A stretch of DNA of 8,810 nt from Lysobacteraceae bacterium. GTDB lineage: Bacteria > Pseudomonadota > Gammaproteobacteria > Xanthomonadales > Xanthomonadaceae. The notes below the pieces were generated by a model. That model did not search any database. It worked only from the letters and a program-made list of their open reading frames with translations, and had not been told where the DNA came from. Each line of letters begins with the position of its first letter. The stretch's first letter is position 1. Both the position numbers and the translations under genes were made by a program. Below are positions 7,464 to 8,810 of the stretch, in pieces. The stretch is taken from assembly GCA_017990865.1 (NCBI GenBank), contig JAGNNB010000108.1, positions 1 through 8,810 on the forward strand, read 5' to 3'.

Positions 7464-7491
7464 TATCGCGTCGCTCTCTCGCGATGCGATA
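7464..7491 (+). repeat. Inverted repeat in the leader of the lprI-like gene
   Basis: TATCGCGTCG (7464-7473) and CGATGCGATA (7482-7491) can form a 10-bp stem with one G-U pair and an 8-base loop. It ends 33 bases before the start codon. No T-run follows, so it is not an intrinsic terminator. It may be a leader hairpin or an operator. Confidence 0.4.
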
Positions 7492-7524
7492 GCACAACAC
7501 AGACAGAAATATTATGGAGATTTC

Positions 7525-7959
7525 ATGCGGTTTTTGCTCGCTCTTCTCGTCCTTTCGGCATCCGCGCCCGCTTGGGCAGCCGATCCTTTCTGCGCTACGG
7601 GCAAGGCGCACTCGATCGATGTTCGCTTCGATCAGGAGCTCGAAAAAGCCGAAGGCGTGACGCTCGCGATTCGGGAAGCGCAGGGAACGGCGTATGCCGC
7701 ATGGGACAAGGAACTCAACGCCGAGTACAAAAAGCTGATGGCGGTGTTGACGCTCGATGAGCGGAATACGCTCAAAGCCTCTCAACGCGCTTGGCTATCC
7801 TTTATGGCTGCGGAAGAAAAACTGTGGTAGTCGAAGTCGCTGTACGGCTATTCGGGCACGCTGGGACCGGTCGAGGTGAGCAGCATGGGCACCGCCATTG
7901 TGCGCGACCGCACCTGTCAATTGATTCAATATCGCGAGCGGATCGAGTTGGATCAGTAG
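7525..7959 (+). pseudogene. Secreted lysozyme-inhibitor LprI / DUF1311-like protein interrupted by an in-frame amber codon
   Basis: The start at 7525 has GGAGA at 7516-7520 and begins a clear signal peptide: MRFLLALLVLSASAPAWA, then ADPFC, with likely cleavage near residue 18. The mature part has the DUF1311/LprI pattern: AAWDKELNAEYKKLMAVL, then LKASQRAWLSFMAAEEKLW. At codon 102 (7828-7830) TAG stops the frame. The same frame then continues without shift for 42 codons to TAG at 7957, and this part (SSMGTAIVRDRTCQLIQYRERIE) looks like the normal end of the domain, including its second cysteine (codon 131), which would pair with C23. A single base change, such as TGG or CAG to TAG, would explain the break. 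The 101-residue product probably lacks the disulfide and final helix. Intact relatives are periplasmic and some inhibit lysozyme. A working truncated form, amber suppression or a sequencing error remain possible. Confidence 0.75.
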
Positions 7960-8103
7960 AAAATCGCTCAAGCCGACGTTCTTTCACCAAACCCGCGCCG
8001 AGCTAGGCGGTCTCTACGGTTTTCGTGTGATCAATCATAGCGGGTCGATACCGGACAGGGCATCGCCTCCTGCACAATGACACTGTTGTGCCGTAGTCCT
8101 ATG
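7960..8103. other. Convergent intergenic gap with a weak hairpin
   Basis: Between the end of the interrupted lprI-like gene and the end of the minus-strand gene at 8104 I see no gene. GCACAA (8072-8077) can pair with TTGTGC (8086-8091), a 6-bp stem usable in both directions, but no T-run adjoins it, so it is at best a weak terminator. Confidence 0.35.
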
Positions 8104-8403
8104 TCATTCGTAAGCGGAATAGCGAGCCACGTAAAACTCGTCGAGCCGCAAATGGGATGTCATGAGGATCGACCAGAGCTCATAGCCGTCGATCAGTGCG
8201 CTACCGTCTTGCTCATAGCCGACCCGATCGGGATGCGGCTCGGCTCCCAACGCAGCGGCATAGGCGGCGGATTCTTCTTTCGCTTTCGAATGCGCGCGAT
8301 CCCAATCGGGTGCTTCGAAAGCGACGACTCGCTCTTCGAAAACGTGGGCGCCCTCGGCATTCGTACCGAGAGCATAAACGGTTCTGATCGCGTACCAAGC
8401 CAT
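8104..8403 (-). CDS. Small DUF4288-like hypothetical protein
   Basis: The predicted product is 99 residues if it starts at the ATG whose first base is 8403 (MAWYAIRTVYALG). The opening WYAIRTVY, followed by VFEERVVAFEAPDWDRAHSKAKEES (about residues 22-46), fits the pattern of DUF4288 proteins: a short beta strand, then a charged segment with an alternating Ala/Lys/Glu helix. Their function is unknown. There is no signal peptide or membrane segment, so it is probably cytoplasmic. The frame stays open upstream to an ATG at 8415 and a GTG at 8454. None of the three has a good Shine-Dalgarno sequence, and I chose 8403 because the family typically begins MxWYA. It is convergent with the lprI-like pseudogene and on the same strand as the small gene at 8805, from which it is separated by about 200 bases. 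Confidence 0.6.
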   Translation of the reverse strand: MAWYAIRTVYALGTNAEGAHVFEERVVAFEAPDWDRAHSKAKEESAAYAAALGAEPHPDRVGYEQDGSALIDGYELWSILMTSHLRLDEFYVARYSAYE

Positions 8404-8610
8404 AGGCGACAGCATACGCCAGCGCGCAACTGTCGGCTCGGTTCGCTCGCACACTCGAACTTACCTGCAATCCGTTTAAGAGCACCGCAACATCGCTTCA
8501 ACAATAGCGCGCGCCAAACCGAATGCTAGCCCTGCTACACGCATAGCAGAGACCGACATTCCGAACGACATTCGCAACAGCCCCGGTTGCGGACTTCCGC
8601 CGCAATCGCG
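8404..8610. other. Intergenic region between two small minus-strand genes
   Basis: No convincing gene is seen. CGCAAC (8573-8578) pairs with GTTGCG (8586-8591) and CTGCTA (8532-8537) with TAGCAG (8544-8549), giving two small hairpins downstream of the minus-strand gene that ends at 8611. CGACATTC occurs twice around 8554-8574 as a short direct repeat. None has a T-run typical of an intrinsic terminator. Confidence 0.3.
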
Positions 8611-8805
8611 CTATGCGATTAGCGCATTGAGGAACGCTTTTTTGAGTTTGCGCCGAACCCCGTACGACATCAGCCATGCGATGGGATATCCGAACCATCG
8701 CAGCGGGTTGAGCGCATGTCGCCAACGCGGGATGCGCTCCCATTTGGCGATGCGAGCCTTGAGGTAATCCTCATCGAACCCCCAATCGGGGAACGGGGCG
8801 ATCAT
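8611..8805 (-). CDS. Small basic hypothetical protein, possibly continuing past the window edge
   Basis: There are 64 residues from the ATG at 8805 to TAG at 8611-8613. The product is rich in Trp, Arg and Lys (WERIPRWRHALNPLRWFGYP, about 22-41), with a short hydrophobic, possibly membrane-contacting stretch around FGYPIAWLMSYGV and a basic C-terminal helix (RRKLKKAFLNAL). I do not recognise the family. Only five bases remain upstream in the window, so a Shine-Dalgarno sequence cannot be judged, and the frame is open to the edge. It may be the C-terminal end of a longer protein. Coding is moderately likely from its length and amino-acid pattern; competing frames on the same strand are less protein-like. 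Confidence 0.5.
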   Translation of the reverse strand: MIAPFPDWGFDEDYLKARIAKWERIPRWRHALNPLRWFGYPIAWLMSYGVRRKLKKAFLNALIA

Positions 8806-8810
8806 GAACA

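Noticed and set aside
7348..7524. An upstream in-frame start extending the lprI-like protein by 59 residues
   Set aside because: It overlaps the end of the preceding gene and would bury the clear signal peptide. The ATG at 7525 has an SD site and begins the signal sequence.
8077..8529. A 150-codon plus-strand frame over the DUF4288-like gene
   Set aside because: It is antisense to the better-supported minus-strand gene, with a composition typical of a shadow frame.
8498..8743. An 81-codon minus-strand frame overlapping the small gene at 8611-8805
   Set aside because: It has no recognisable pattern and overlaps the more protein-like frame at 8805-8611. I could not support both.

Overview
The window looks like chromosomal DNA of a high-GC gammaproteobacterium, most likely a member of the Xanthomonadales (Lysobacter/Luteimonas-like). 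This is inferred from the strongly GC-rich third codon positions, the long bacterial type of S-adenosylhomocysteinase (SAH hydrolase), the SAH riboswitch, and the protein families present. No rRNA or tRNA gene or CRISPR array was found.

Layout. (1) Bases 1-1662 hold the C-terminal part of a large secreted Asp-box/VPS10-like beta-propeller protein, closed by a strong intrinsic terminator (1715-1746). (2) 1796-2815 encodes a membrane-anchored gluzincin-type zinc peptidase. (3) 2846-2986 is a 141-bp near-palindromic element with 16-bp terminal inverted repeats and a TTA target duplication. It looks like a MITE of the IS5/IS1031 type and sits between two convergent genes, exactly at the stop codon of the next one. 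(4) 4873-2987 (minus) encodes a 628-residue thermolysin-like peptidase without a signal peptide. (5) Divergent from it, a promoter and an SAH riboswitch (5031-5144) precede ahcY (5199-6653), which ends in a textbook UUCG-loop terminator.

(6) Downstream of ahcY the character changes. Base composition is visibly less GC-rich, genes are small, and gaps are larger. There is a hypothetical gene (6950-7387), a lysozyme-inhibitor (LprI/DUF1311)-like secreted protein broken by one in-frame amber codon (7525-7959), a DUF4288-like small protein (8403-8104, minus) and a small basic hypothetical protein (8805-8611, minus) that may continue past the window edge.

How the parts work together. The one clear regulatory circuit is SAH sensing in the ahcY leader, which matches enzyme level to the SAH pool in the activated methyl cycle. 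No other methionine-cycle gene (such as metF) follows ahcY here. The peptidase genes are separate transcription units. The last 2 kb looks like an accessory stretch. I see no convincing undescribed multi-gene system. The best leads are the MITE at the stop codon, the amber-interrupted lprI-like gene and the divergent cytoplasmic M4-like peptidase.
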